Positions 11,328 through 21,829 of a stretch of 60,000 nucleotides of DNA are shown here, in pieces. Under the pieces are notes generated by a model that worked only from the letters and a program-made list of their open reading frames with translations, did not search any database and was not told the origin of the DNA. The position numbers and the translations under genes are program-made. Within the stretch, counting starts at the first letter, position 1. Every line of letters starts with the position of its first letter. This DNA is from Symsagittifera roscoffensis. Taxonomy: Eukaryota; Xenacoelomorpha; Acoela; Convolutidae. Where the stretch lies: contig NC_087063.1 in assembly GCF_963678635.1 (NCBI RefSeq), positions 20,344,701 through 20,404,700 of the forward strand, in the 5' to 3' direction.

Positions 11328-12053
11328 ATGAGTCTAGACAAGTCAAGGATACCTTGACTAAGTGATAGCTCTAGAAAATTCATACAAAAGAAACAATGAA
11401 AATCAAGGAAAGGAAAGGATCGCATGGACCCGGACCGCAATATGGAGAAAATTTCGGGCGTAATTGTTAAAACCAGGAGTCAAAATTCCCCCGAAGGCCA
11501 AAAGGCAATGTTAGAGGTAGAGATCCATCCGGACCCTGCCATAGATGAGAATCGGGCGGGACGTGGAACGGAAGGGAGTGGGAACATAAGATTGACAAGT
11601 GAATCTACTCCGGTAGAACAAGGCCAGGATTTTTCCACTCCAACAGGGACTCTAGGTTGAGAAGAGATGTCGGAATTGTCCGACATCTCAACTGAAGACG
11701 TATCGACAACAAGATCACCCACTGATAACACCATGATGCATGGGGTGACCGAGAAAACGGGAACGTCCTCCTCGTTTTCAGAACGAGTAAAGAACACTTT
11801 GTGAAACTTCTTCACATTTACTACGGGAACGGGTAGAAGCGATGAAGTAGACATCCAGGAGGAAGAGGAGAACGATGACGAACAAGATGACTTCGGATCT
11901 CAACTAAGCCTCAACAGCTCGACTCATGAAAACGGAGCACCCACCAACAGAGAAACTGGATCTTTGGATCGATGTGGTGTGGTCATGGTAAAAAACAAAA
12001 CCATAGATGCATCACAACAGTCAAGTGAGATTGTGACCATGACAAATTCGGAA
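11328..12053 (+). pseudogene. gag: gag N-terminal fragment (E1 right copy)
   Basis: ATG at 11,328 (MSLDKSRIP) matches the left gag start. Stops follow within 10 codons and again near 11,395. The longest clean piece is 11,424-11,660, with VKTRSQNSPEGQKAMLEVE matching the left copy's VETRSQKCSEGQKALLEVE. The frame then resumes past a TGA into the acidic EEEENDDEQDDFGSQ block, again as in the left copy. It ends at about 12,053, before the capsid. It is a truncated, non-functional copy whose value is in confirming the gag start of E1. Confidence 0.8.
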
Positions 12054-13680
12054 GTGCTGTTAATTTATCTTTGTTTGGATTTCGAGCGCCTCCCATGCAG
12101 CTTAAAATCTAGAGCAATTTATTTTCATGGAAGGAATCATACTTATACAGACAGGGTCGGAACTAAGTTTTTGGGGAAAAAAGTTAAATGAATTTTCATT
12201 AACATGTTCTAATCTGAGCTCTCCTTAATAATAAATAATTGAATTTTGCTTAAAACTTCAGAGACAGTTTGGGCATTTGATAGAACACTTTGAGCATGTA
12301 ATTTCGTTTTCTTGTTGCTCTCCCCCATGTAAAAATATATTGGCCCTAATGAAAATAACACCGTAAGCAGAAACGTTATGTCAGTTTCCAATGCTCCTTA
12401 ACGTCGATGAACAGTTATTGTCCTCATCGTTTTTCTTAATTTTATCCCCGACACTTTATGTAACAAAATGATTTATTTTACGTCTAGTAAATTTTGAAAA
12501 AATTTGATTTCAATCAGAAAATAGACAGTTTTTTCATGTTCGAGACAACTTTTTTTCTCAATCTGTTCGGCCGAAGTTTTGAGATAACTTTTTTATAGGA
12601 TGGAACAATACATGAGTAGCTGCTTCTTCCAGCTGACTTTGAAGACATATAAAATCTATACATACCTAAGAAGAATCAATCTCCTTTAAATATTCAACCT
12701 CCTTTAAATAATCAATCTACTGGCTCCTCGTAAAGTTCTGAGATCATTTTTTGTAATTTCTGAGATCAAAAATCAATCTTCTTTAAATATTCCATCTCCT
12801 TTAAATATTCAATCTCCTTGTAGGTTCTGATATCAATTTTTTATAGGATGAAACAAAATTTGATAGGGACAAAACATACTTCTGTAATGGATATTCCACT
12901 TTACTTTGAAGAGATAAAGAAAAACCTAACCATACCGAACAAAAATCATCAAGTGATTTCATTAATAAAGCAAAGCGTTTGCAGTTATTTCTTGCCTGCG
13001 AATTTTAACGTAATTTCAACCAATAAGTTTTTGCAGTTCTCGAGATGTCTAAACCTATGGGTTGGATCATATTGAAATCAATTTTGAAAAATTTCGGAAT
13101 TGCTGAGGGGCCTTTGCCCACGATTGACAGGTATTTTTGAGCTTTCCCAAAAATTAAAAAATCAATTTGTTTTTTAAAAACTTTCTTAAATTAAGACGTA
13201 CTTAATATTTTCTTAAAGGCAGTAATATTCCTGAGCGCTCGTTTTTCAATCAGAGCAATCTAATTTCTTGAATTAATGGGCTCATTTGCTCATTTTGCTT
13301 GCAATTTTTTTCCAATTTCAATAATGCCTATATTTTTTTTTGCTACCGAGTTAATTCATGAAGACATAAAATTACCCTCCCACCCCGCAATTCATAGGTA
13401 ACCAGTAAAATAGAAAAAAATGAGAATAATCTTATATTAAAATCGTGGAGTAGTGATATTAGATAGCCTATTTGATGCCATTTAGCTTTCACTTTTTAAC
13501 TTAAGTTTAGTCCGATGATACCATTACGAGACCAAACTGTGCATTTTTTGAATTGTAAACGGATTCCGCAACAGGCCAAAAATGAATTGTGGCTATATTC
13601 GCAACACTGATAATTTTTTAAAAAACTTTCTTTGTTGTTTTGGATTCCACGGACAAACTGCTTAAGCACTCTATTGCTCC
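12054..13680. other. gene-less stretch with short tandem repeats
   Basis: No supported gene. A diverged duplication about 246 bp apart is marked by TTTTTTATAGGATG at about 12,590 and 12,837. Several copies of CTCCTTTAAATATTCAA lie between 12,680 and 12,815. Confidence 0.5.
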
Positions 13681-13689
13681 AAGTTGCTC

Positions 13690-14060
13690 CAAAACTTGGC
13701 AACTTTGCAGAATCCGCACCGCAACAACATTTTTGGAAACTGCATCAAAATTTGCGGAGTACGAAACAATTTATGGAATCTGCAAACAAAAAATAGTTTT
13801 TGCGTTTAGTAAATCCTCAAATTGTTAGCGGAATCCGCAAATTGTAGGCGAAATTTGCAAATTGTGAGCGGAACACGCATAAATTTGCGGAATCTACTTA
13901 CTATTGCGGAATCCACTTATATTTGCGGAAAATGGAACAACTACCAATGTTCGCTCGTTGTCGAATCCACAACAAACCTAATATGCCGATAAAATTTCTA
14001 TTTCATACATGTGTACGCGGAATTCACGGAAGATTTGTGAGTTGTGAGTGGAGTCCACTT
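13690..14060. repeat. cluster of degenerate TTGCGGAATCC motifs
   Basis: Around ten imperfect copies of a motif like GCGGAATCCGCAAATTG, spaced irregularly by 25-45 bp. No open frame runs through them, and they do not look like a known element terminus. Confidence 0.5.
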
Positions 14061-15159
14061 ACATTTTCGAACTTGTTTAAAAATTTGTCTCTGGAGTACA
14101 GGGACACACTGACATCAAATTTAGTGACTATCCAGTGCACTTTTTGTCCTCGTAATTGCTTGATCAATTGATATTTAATTGCTTTTCATTATCTTTCATT
14201 TTATAAAATTAAAAAAAAAATTTTTAACGTTAGTTTTTTATTTATCAAGTAGTTGCTAAGTTACAAAGCTAATTAATTTTTTAGATATCTGAAAAATTTT
14301 AATAATGCCATTTTTGGGTGGGTAAACCAAAAAGAAAATCAATATTAAAATATAACCAATGATGTACTTAGAACCAAAGATTATATTTCTTATGCTGAAA
14401 GCATAACGTGAATTATTTCTGCGCGGAGAATCATCCCGCAGAACAAAATCGTTCCAAAGTGAATCGAGGCTGACTAGTTTTGTACGACTCAACTTTTCAA
14501 ACTTGATCTTTGATATTGCTTTAAAACTCTATATATGTTTTTCAATATTCGATATGAATTAAGGTGCAGTCGGAACAAACAGAGCTTTGTCTTGTTGTAC
14601 CAGCAGTCTATTTAGCACGTTTTCTTTGTTTTAAAACCACTAGGGCTTGCTCAGTTTGAAGAGCATTTAAAACTTGACCTGAAACCAACCAACATGTATC
14701 AGTATCAGAAAAATAATTTGTTTCGATTCGGATAATCAAGAGAAGAATCGTAACAAACAGCTTATTGTGTAGACGCATAGGAATTTTTTTAAATAATAGT
14801 TTACAGTAGTAGCAGACAGGAGGAACTTAATAACTAGCTAATCTTAGCTCGAAATCTCCATAATCATTTGTAGTAGTGGATTCGACCCCCTCATATATTC
14901 GACCCCCTGCCGACCCAAAGGGTCCCCCTTTGCAATATTTTGTGATATCAATTTTTGGATGACTGGCCTTAAAATTTTTCTACATGCTCACTTGGCGAAA
15001 ATATATACTAGTTTTGAGTTGAAGGGTGAGCGTGCGCCAAAAAAAACGCAATATTTTGGTCGAAATAGTCCAAAAAGTGCACAAAAACGAGTTTTTCTTG
15101 GCCCGTTTTATTTGAGAAAATTTATTTTATTTATAGTTCGGGAAAATTTTCATTTTTTT
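14061..15159. other. gene-less AT-rich stretch
   Basis: No supported gene. The last 60 bp (15,100-15,159) begins to resemble the RB repeat region (AAAATCCGCACCCTCCTC follows). Confidence 0.4.
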
Positions 15160-15206
15160 TTTGAAAATCCGCACCCTCCTCAATAAATTCCTATATCCGC
15201 GCCTGA
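15160..15206 (+). repeat. short RB fragment
   Basis: GAAAATCCGCACCCTCCTC followed by AAATTCCTATATCCGCGCCT and TGATCA is one diverged unit of the RB block seen at 6,806-7,060 and 16,440-16,850. Confidence 0.6.
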
Positions 15207-15210
15207 TCAT

Positions 15211-15780
15211 GTGACTCAAAATCAAATTTTTGAGACAAATACTTGCGATGCGAGCCACACAAGTATTGTTCACTATGCAAAAACTTTTTCTCCTAAAGCT
15301 AATTATGATCAGTTTATTTCGTATCTCCTTTGGACTGGACCATGGACTTCAATTTCAAGCTTACAGATGTCAAAACGTGCTGCTTCCGAGGACTTTAAAG
15401 CTTCTGGATTCAAGATGCTTGCAACCTTCTTCACCAGTAGACCCAAAAACTCATCGCCATCATCCGGTGCATCCACTCCTGAGCTTGACGACCCTAAGAC
15501 ATCAACTACTGAGATTGAAAACCCTAGAACATCAAATCCTGGGACCCCCATGCCTGGACCTTCAAGGCTCGAGCCATTGGTCCAGTTAGCCATTATAGAG
15601 GATGAAATACTTTCATCATTTAATTCTATATCTCCGCTCTATAAGCTCTACAGTCTACATTGTCTAGATTGTCGTCGGCATCTACAATTTCAGCTCACTG
15701 GACATAGAGACAAAGCACATTCTACCTCAGCTATCAATTTCAGAATCTTTTTATCAACCTTATTGGGAATATCAGTCTGA
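15211..15780 (+). CDS. unrecognised Ser/Pro/Thr-rich open frame
   Basis: A 189-codon frame beginning MTQNQIFETNTC. The middle (about residues 75-125) is rich in Ser, Pro, Thr and Asp and looks disordered (SSPSSGASTPELDDPKTSTT). The C-terminal part is ordinary mixed sequence. I recognise no domain. It lies between RB repeats, and the sequence just downstream contains a patch shared with the mosaic LTR at 8,699, so it may be part of an unknown mobile element rather than a host gene. No convincing splice sites or start context could be chosen. It could also be chance, since GC is locally higher here. Confidence 0.25.
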   Translation: MTQNQIFETNTCDASHTSIVHYAKTFSPKANYDQFISYLLWTGPWTSISSLQMSKRAASEDFKASGFKMLATFFTSRPKNSSPSSGASTPELDDPKTSTTEIENPRTSNPGTPMPGPSRLEPLVQLAIIEDEILSSFNSISPLYKLYSLHCLDCRRHLQFQLTGHRDKAHSTSAINFRIFLSTLLGISV

Positions 15781-16102
15781 ATCGGATCATTTCCAGAGTC
15801 AAGATATCCATCTGATTCACCATCATAGCCGATGATTCAACCGACATCTCGAAAAAATGAGCATGTTTCAAAATTGATAAGATACTGGGATGCCACTGAG
15901 ATCTGAGAAGAGTTTCTGAGCTTTGTGGACATAGTCTCCTGGCTCGTATCTCAGAAACTGGACTTGGAGAGGCCCATTTGATTGGCCAGAGCTACGAAAA
16001 TGTAAGAATAGCGGAGCTGCAACAATGTCTGGGGTTCGCGGTGGAGTGCAGGCCATCATCAAGGAGCATCACCCTGCCGCAGGGTACGTTCACTGTGCTG
16101 CA

Positions 16103-16318
16103 CATTGCTTATCCTAATCTGGTCAATTCATCAAAAGCTTTTCCAATAGGCCGTGCTCTTGGCCTGATTTCCGAGTTCATCACCTTACTTGGCAGCTCTT
16201 CAAATCGTTCAGATGATTTCTGTGAGAACATACGGAGCTGAGCACTCTTTTTTGAGCATTAAATTATTCAAAAATTTTCTTCGATCCAATATGAAGGAGG
16301 ATCGGCTATGAAGTTTGG
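16103..16318 (+). repeat. 215-bp segment shared with 8,699-8,913
   Basis: This is the second copy of the patch found inside the mosaic LTR. A short open frame (15,978-16,241) covers part of it but is not kept in the other copy. Confidence 0.75.
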
Positions 16319-16439
16319 CGCCGATTTACATCCACAAAGATCCGGAAATCAAAGTCGATGATGTCATTGACAGGTTTGCCGTAAAGAATCTAAGACTCAA
16401 TTTGTTTAATTTCGTTTATTTTCTTATCGCATATAATTC

Positions 16440-17393
16440 GCTGGCCCACTCGCTGCCCCACTCCAGAGATTCATAGATCCGTGCCTGATAACTGCAGTAG
16501 AGAATTACCAATGTTTTTTATTCCTCGAAAAGTTCGTAGATCTGCTTTTTTCAAAAATTCTGAAAATCCGCCACCCTCTCGAGGTACTCTTTGATCCGCG
16601 CCTGATCACTGCCTTAGAGAATTGCAGCAACCACCGTACCCTCGAGAATTTCCGTCACCTGTTATGAAAACCCACCGCCCCACTCGAGAAATTCCTAGAT
16701 ACGCGCCTGATCACTGTCATAGAGAATTAACAGGGTTTTGTATTCCTCGAGAAATTCCTAGATCCGTTTTTGTCCTAATTTTTGAAAAGCCGACGTCCCC
16801 TCGAGAAACTCCTAGATCAGCGCCTGATCACTGCCTTAGAGAATTATCAGTGTTTTTTGGGGATAATGTATTTAGTTAAATTTTGAAAAATGAAAATTTA
16901 AGAACAGAAAAATTCGATTAAAAAAGTTCGTACAATTTCTTATGTCTAAACTTACTTTTAAATTATAATTTGGTCTTAAACTGGAATCAAATCAGAGAAA
17001 TCAGACTTATTTGATGAAACTGTTTTTGAAATCCCAGCCAACACTAAAATGATATTTACTCACATTGTATTTGACCATGGATCAATAGTCAAAAGTATGA
17101 GTTGAACAAAAAAAACGACCACACCATAGTTTCCTTCTACAATGTTGATTTAAATTATCGGGACAAAACGAACAAAACTTGAATTTTTAAACGGTTTTTT
17201 TTTCAATTTGGGTTAAGGTTAGACAAAAAGTGAAGATAACTAGAGTTGCTTAGAATTTAATCAAAAATAGGATGGTGCAATTTTTGCTCCGAAATTCTCA
17301 ACCAAAATTTAATCCCAAAAATGGGTCATTTTGGCTTAGTTGTGCCAAAAATTTCAAAAGAGAAAGTCCAAACTGAAATACATCATAATATAC
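16440..17393 (+). repeat. RB dispersed repeat, copy 2
   Basis: Collinear with copy 1 from about 16,600 to 17,393, with extra 5' blocks from 16,440. The tandem blocks again centre on CTCGAGAAATTCCTAGATC and GCGCCTGATCACTGCC. The 3' half matches 7,080-7,566 at roughly 90% by eye. The copies diverge sharply after CATCATAA. Confidence 0.8.
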
Positions 17394-17839
17394 TTGAACT
17401 CTTTTGGGCAGAATGAGTAGAAAAGGCTGAAAAATAGATGTGAAAGAGATCAAGACTTCTTGAGACCCTAAATTTTTTCACCGTTGTTTTAATGCCTCTT
17501 TATACTTCCAAATTTGTGGAAAAATGTGGGAGATTTGTAATTGAGATTTGTAATTTTCCACGTTCCAATAACTAAGCAGGTCAATTTTTTTTTCAATTGA
17601 TAATAAGGTCATTTAAAGCAGTTCCGTTGGTAATGACTCCTGTAATTTACTATCAATTTTGCGTGCAACTTCAAAGCCTTCGGTAAACATCTTAAGCTGG
17701 ATATGCGCTTCGAACTGAACTCCTGAAATGTTTGCAGCATGTGAATGAAGACTTTTAAAGTTAGAAACTCAAATATGAAATGTTTAATTTTATTTCAAAT
17801 TTCCTGAACTTTTCTTTTTTCAATATTTCAAATTGCCTG
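17394..17839. other. upstream region of the PAN/lectin gene
   Basis: No certain exon. A possible minus-strand exon (17,613-17,722) is discussed in the findings. An upstream exon encoding a signal peptide for the PAN gene could lie here or in the preceding repeat but was not identified. Confidence 0.3.
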
Positions 17840-18881
17840 ATGTTTTTGAGACCAGGAAACTCAAGCAATGATTCCAGTTGCTGGTAAGCTAATAGTCTAA
17901 TATAATGATTTAATTACAATCAATTTTTTTCACAATTTTATCTAGGGAAACAAACAACTTGACAACTGCAATTGCGTTTTATGCGAACAGCGAACAATTA
18001 ATTTAGTCAATTAAAAAAAATTGAAAATTTTTCTTTCTCTGGTCTTTGCAGGTCCACAATGATGGAAGACGCTCACTTGGGTAGGAGACTTTCAAACACA
18101 ACTTCGTCCAAGCTCCTCCATACGTCAACGCGATTGGAGTGTGTAATGCGATGTTCGGCTAACAGAAGCTGCCTTTCTATAAATTTCTGTCAAGATAGTC
18201 TTTGCGAACACATAGACGATGTTTTTTCAACTGCTGACATGCGTGAAAATGCTTTGATTGCTGATTCAAATTGCGTTTTCATTAATATGCAAGTTGGATA
18301 TTCTATGAATTGTACCATCGGCGGGAAAGCAGTTGGTATTCAAAACGACACCACTAGTCAAGAGAAATGCGCTATGAAGCAGCCTTGCGGCGTCGAATGC
18401 TCCGATGAGATAGTAAGTGATACTCAAATTGACAACGCCTACGAATGGAAAGTGGTGGAGACGAGGGATGACGGATCCGAAGTTATTTTGCATTGGTTAA
18501 TTTTTGTACACGAACCAAGAAAAAATTTCTACGATGCAAAAAAACTCCTGTGAAATTGAATACGATGCTGTTCTCTTCTACAATATGAATAATTCAAGAT
18601 ATTTCTTGGATTTCTTGAACGAAAAGATGAACGCGGTCTCAATCTGGCTAGGAATCACTGATGTCGCTAAAGAGGGGGTTTATTTGAGTGTTACGGGGGA
18701 GCAGGTTGATCCAGCGAAACTTTTATGGAAACCTGACAATGGTATCAAAGAGTCTGACGATTTTGTTGTCTACGGTTTTTACTACTACAACAGACGCGGG
18801 AATCTTAACAACATAAACTTTTATTTACTTAAAAATTTTAATGAAATTGAACTGCCTTATATATGCGATAAAGTAGAATGA
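17840..18881 (+). CDS. PAN/Apple plus C-type-lectin-like protein (frameshifted)
   Basis: A short first exon (about 17,840-17,883, ending in TGCTG) can be spliced with GTAAGC at 17,884 and TTTGCAG at 18,051 to an exon starting at 18,052. The joined frame carries a Cys-rich PAN/Apple-like stretch (LECVMRCSANRSCLSINFC), about 120 further residues, then a C-type-lectin-like fold: HW...NFYDAK, SIWLGITD (the WIGL motif), LLWKPDNG and the terminal YIC. The frame breaks in a 7-A run at 18,538-18,544; with six A the DA-x3-C spacing of lectin domains is regular. The inner Cys pair of the lectin domain is missing, and no EPN or QPD sugar-binding triplet is present. The protein is probably secreted, but no signal peptide was found. 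This is an assembly error or a young pseudogene. Confidence 0.55.
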
Positions 18882-19026
18882 AATAACTTCCAGGATGTTT
18901 TGTGGAACTGCTCTGTAGGATTTTCATTCGGTTACCATTGATTGCTATCACGGCGCTGATCAAAAATTTGAAGATATTTTAAGTACTCAGCGAAAATAGA
19001 AGATTTACAGATCTCATTTTTTTTAT

Positions 19027-19212
19027 TTGCCTCAAACCAGAATTATGATTCAAGCGCACAATTTTACCCAGCAGAAAATGTATGACAAGAAGTGTGAGTT
19101 AATGTGCCTAAGTAACTATCTCATGTGTGAAAATATCGTATCATTTTGTAAGACTGACGAATTTGAATTTTTTATGTCTTGTTTTTGGTGCATATACAAA
19201 ACAGTCCCATAA
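19027..19212 (+). pseudogene. second PAN-like exon fragment
   Basis: A 61-codon frame with KKCELMCLSNYLMCENIVSFC has the Cys spacing of the PAN stretch of the neighbouring gene (C-x3-C-x7-C-x6-C against C-x3-C-x5-C-x4-C). An AACCAG acceptor-like site precedes it. It may be the first exon of a tandem duplicate whose remaining exons are absent, or a leftover. The region after 19,200 contains short repeats (ATTCCCATA, AACAGTCC) and no lectin part. Confidence 0.35.
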
Positions 19213-19427
19213 AAAATATTCCCATACAAAAGAGTCCGAAACCTCGAAAAAATTCTAAAAAGTATTCCCATATAAAACAGTCCAAAACCATTTAAGCTTT
19301 TGAACTCGATCTTTTGGCTTCGACAGAATTCATTTACGCTTTGAAAAATTCAAAAATGAGCGTAATTAAAGATCAAAGAACCAAAAATTGCACAAAAAGC
19401 CAGATCAAAAATAAAGACTTCAAGGTA

Positions 19428-19495
19428 TAGTGGTTAAAGCGTTAAACAAAAACTCTGACAATCACAAGATTCAATCCCCAGCAGCACAAAAATTT
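19428..19495 (+). repeat. tRNA-like relic (SINE head or tRNA pseudogene)
   Basis: GGTATAGTGGTTAAAGCG resembles a tRNA D-arm/A-box region. About 35 bp on, AGATTCAATCCCCAGC resembles a B box with the T-arm end. The acceptor stem cannot be closed, so this is not a working tRNA. The internal Pol III promoter layout suggests a tRNA-derived SINE head. Confidence 0.4.
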
Positions 19496-19849
19496 TGCAG
19501 TTTTGGGAAAAAAATTGAAATTTGGGTGAATATGATATAGGATTTTTCTAGGGTTCAAAAAAGGATTCAACCTTAATGAGTTGGGCGAGTGAAAAATAAA
19601 ATCAACAGCTTGTATGCATCCATTATTTTGCCGGTTTCAAATCGATTGTTGCTGAATTTTGAAAAAACCAAGTAAAATAGTTGAATAGTTAGTGGAAAAT
19701 TATTTATTGCTTGGCAATGTGGAATAAAATTGCAAATGGCAATAAAAGAAACTTCTGATTTTATAACTACATCCTTTCATAAACCCAATGATACTGCTGA
19801 GTTGTTATGACCTATTCATAGTGATTAAATTTTTATCGAGTTTTTGGTA
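19496..19849. other. gene-less spacer
   Basis: AT-rich; I see no gene or repeat structure in it. Confidence 0.4.
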
Positions 19850-20260
19850 TTAATTTTTTTTTGGGTCTGGCCACTTTTTTACATTTTCTACAGCGTTTTT
19901 GGTGCTGATAAGGTCTTGTTTCACTTTTTGAGGGCACTTCCAATGCTCCATGTCAAACCTGGGCTTCTGTCCTTCTTGAGAAGTTAGACTAACAATAAAA
20001 GTGTCCTCAAAATAGTTGAACATTGGTTGATTTTCATCAGGTGCCGTACCTTGAAGAAGCCCAAACTTAGCGGGGACGTCCTGTACGGGCAGAAAAGCTG
20101 TTGCAAGAAGCATTCGAAAACAATCACGAAAATTTAGGTCATTGTTGTAATTGTGAGTTTTGCCTGACGAATGAATTTGTCGCCAGACGCTTGAACGCAT
20201 TTGGAAAAAACAAAACCGAACTTGAACGCTCTGAGGGGTAGCTTTTATTGAGTTTCGCAC
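19850..20260 (-). pseudogene. MULE-type transposase C-terminal fragment
   Basis: The 136-codon frame contains FRMLLATAFLPVQDVPAKF, then a run to FNYFEDTFIV, then RFDMEHWKCPQ. This is the block that follows the catalytic core in many animal Mutator-like (MULE) transposase proteins (ALAFVPxxDVxxAF ... DYFEDTYIG ... F..E.WN). The catalytic DDE part should lie upstream (20,260-20,740), but no such frame remains there. It belongs with the FLYWCH finger at 20,740-20,925 on the same strand, giving the usual order finger, transposase, tail. The fragment is non-functional. A domesticated gene cannot be excluded, but the missing core argues against it. Confidence 0.6.
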
Positions 20261-20739
20261 AGCTACTTCAAAATCAATTGTAAGATTTTTTGGGTACTCA
20301 ACTATAAAAACTTTGAGGAAGCGACCTTAAGTTGATTTTTGTTGTCGGGTAGCAGAGCGTAGAGAAGAGGAATGAGGCATCCAATAACTGAAGCGTGTAC
20401 TGTTTAAGTTTGATAGAGTACATTGAGAGCAGCCAAAAATGTTACATGGCAGATAACAGGTCTAATCCAGGTAACGTGGTGAATAAAATAACTCAGTTTT
20501 CATCTTGGGAACCAAAATCGTGCAAAAGGAACTGCCTCTCCATCATTAGTTTTCTGTAGGGCCAGTGGTGATTCAAAGCTAGTCAGCGAAATTGGCTCTG
20601 CCATCTGAGGTCTTTTTTTCGCGTCGAACTCTTTTTACAGCTCACTGATTCTCAGCTCACATCACACTTGGCTGCGAAAAAAAATTGCCATAGTGTTACA
20701 TCAGAAATTGCTGCTCGATATTTAAGTGTTTTTCTCAAT

Positions 20740-20925
20740 CTACTTTTTCTGGATGTCAACCGAATCGGGGAAGTGGCAGTGATCTGTAATGATATCAACA
20801 GTGTCCTTTTTTGTACGCAAACGTCCTTTGCAATTTTTTTGTTCGCAGCGCCAGGAAAGGAAGTTGCCTGACAGTTTTCGAGGTTTAATATGAACATAGC
20901 CTTCAAAAATCATTATAATTTCCAT
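20740..20925 (-). pseudogene. FLYWCH-type zinc finger fragment
   Basis: A 61-codon frame with GYVHIKPRKLSGNFLSWRCE, NCKGRLRTKK and TDHCHF fits the FLYWCH pattern (aromatic-W-x-C, x4-C, G-R-L-T, then H-x-H). In animals this DNA-binding finger is commonly joined to MULE transposases, which fits the fragment 480 bp further along the same strand. The overlapping frame at 20,652-20,906 is a shadow. Confidence 0.6.
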
Positions 20926-21829
20926 CGATATTTAGTGATTTTTGTTTCTATTGAATGTGGAACAACCTGTCCTTTTTGTTTAGATTAATTAAAAAGTCCA
21001 TTTTTTAAAATTGCGGTCTTTCCATTATTATTGCTTTTAATGAGTGGCTGCTGCTGTTATCTAGGTGGTTCTAGTTTCTTTGCAATACAACCTATTGTCA
21101 TCCGAATTAAATGGAACAAAAAAATTCTCAATCCGCGAGACATTTTCTTGTGGAACATTTCTCACTTTGATCAATGGGACTGTTTCCTGGACCATTTTTG
21201 ACTGTTTTTGGGAATGTTTTGTAACGGACCATTTGTTGTACTTTGCTATGATTTTTTGATTTAGTATGTACAAGATTGTTTTATATTGGACTGTTTCTGA
21301 ATCAAATGGAGAATAAAAAGAGGTACTATACGCGAAAAAATTAAGAAATAGATACCGAAGCCCGAGTGCAGGCTTTTGGTCCTAAAACAACTATCAGAGT
21401 AGTATACATTTTTAGAATGTTAGAAAAAGCGTTTTCTGCAAGCAAAAAAAATGAAAACATCCTCGAACTAACAAGAGCACAGCAGCAATTGAACAAAACC
21501 TATACAGGCGAATCATAAGGTTAGTGGATTTCAAATCAGCAGGAATGCTGAAAACTGGACCTTCAAACTGCAAATAATTCATAATAATAATTCTCGCACG
21601 TCCTCGATTCGTCATGATTTTCGAGAGTCCAAATTTGCAGGTTACAAGGTGAATAAAGAGATGCAAAAATCGAGCAGACCGAAATCAAGCAGTTTGATAT
21701 AAATGGAGTTAACTTTTTGTAATTCCAGAGATCTAAAGTGAAATGAAATATATGCAAGAAAGCGAGTTTTGCCGAGAATAAATTGAAGTGCTGAATTATT
21801 AGCTGGCCTCTCCGTGTTTTTCTTCTGTG
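20926..21829. other. gene-less spacer
   Basis: No supported gene. Short open frames on both strands (for example 21,061-21,273) lack any recognisable feature. Confidence 0.4.

Larger units (their letters stand above)
9177..12053 (+). mobile_element. E1 retroelement, right copy (5' LTR, leader and start of gag)
   Basis: This plus-strand copy is an inverted repeat of about 3,757-6,781. It starts with TGACCCTCC at 9,177 and runs through LTR, minisatellite, TATA box and leader into gag from 11,328. Similarity ends near 12,053, inside gag. No capsid, protease or RT follows, so the copy was truncated by deletion or rearrangement. Two LTR-borne runs can be read in matching frames in both arms, but they overlap minisatellite and spacer and are not treated as genes. 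Confidence 0.8.
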
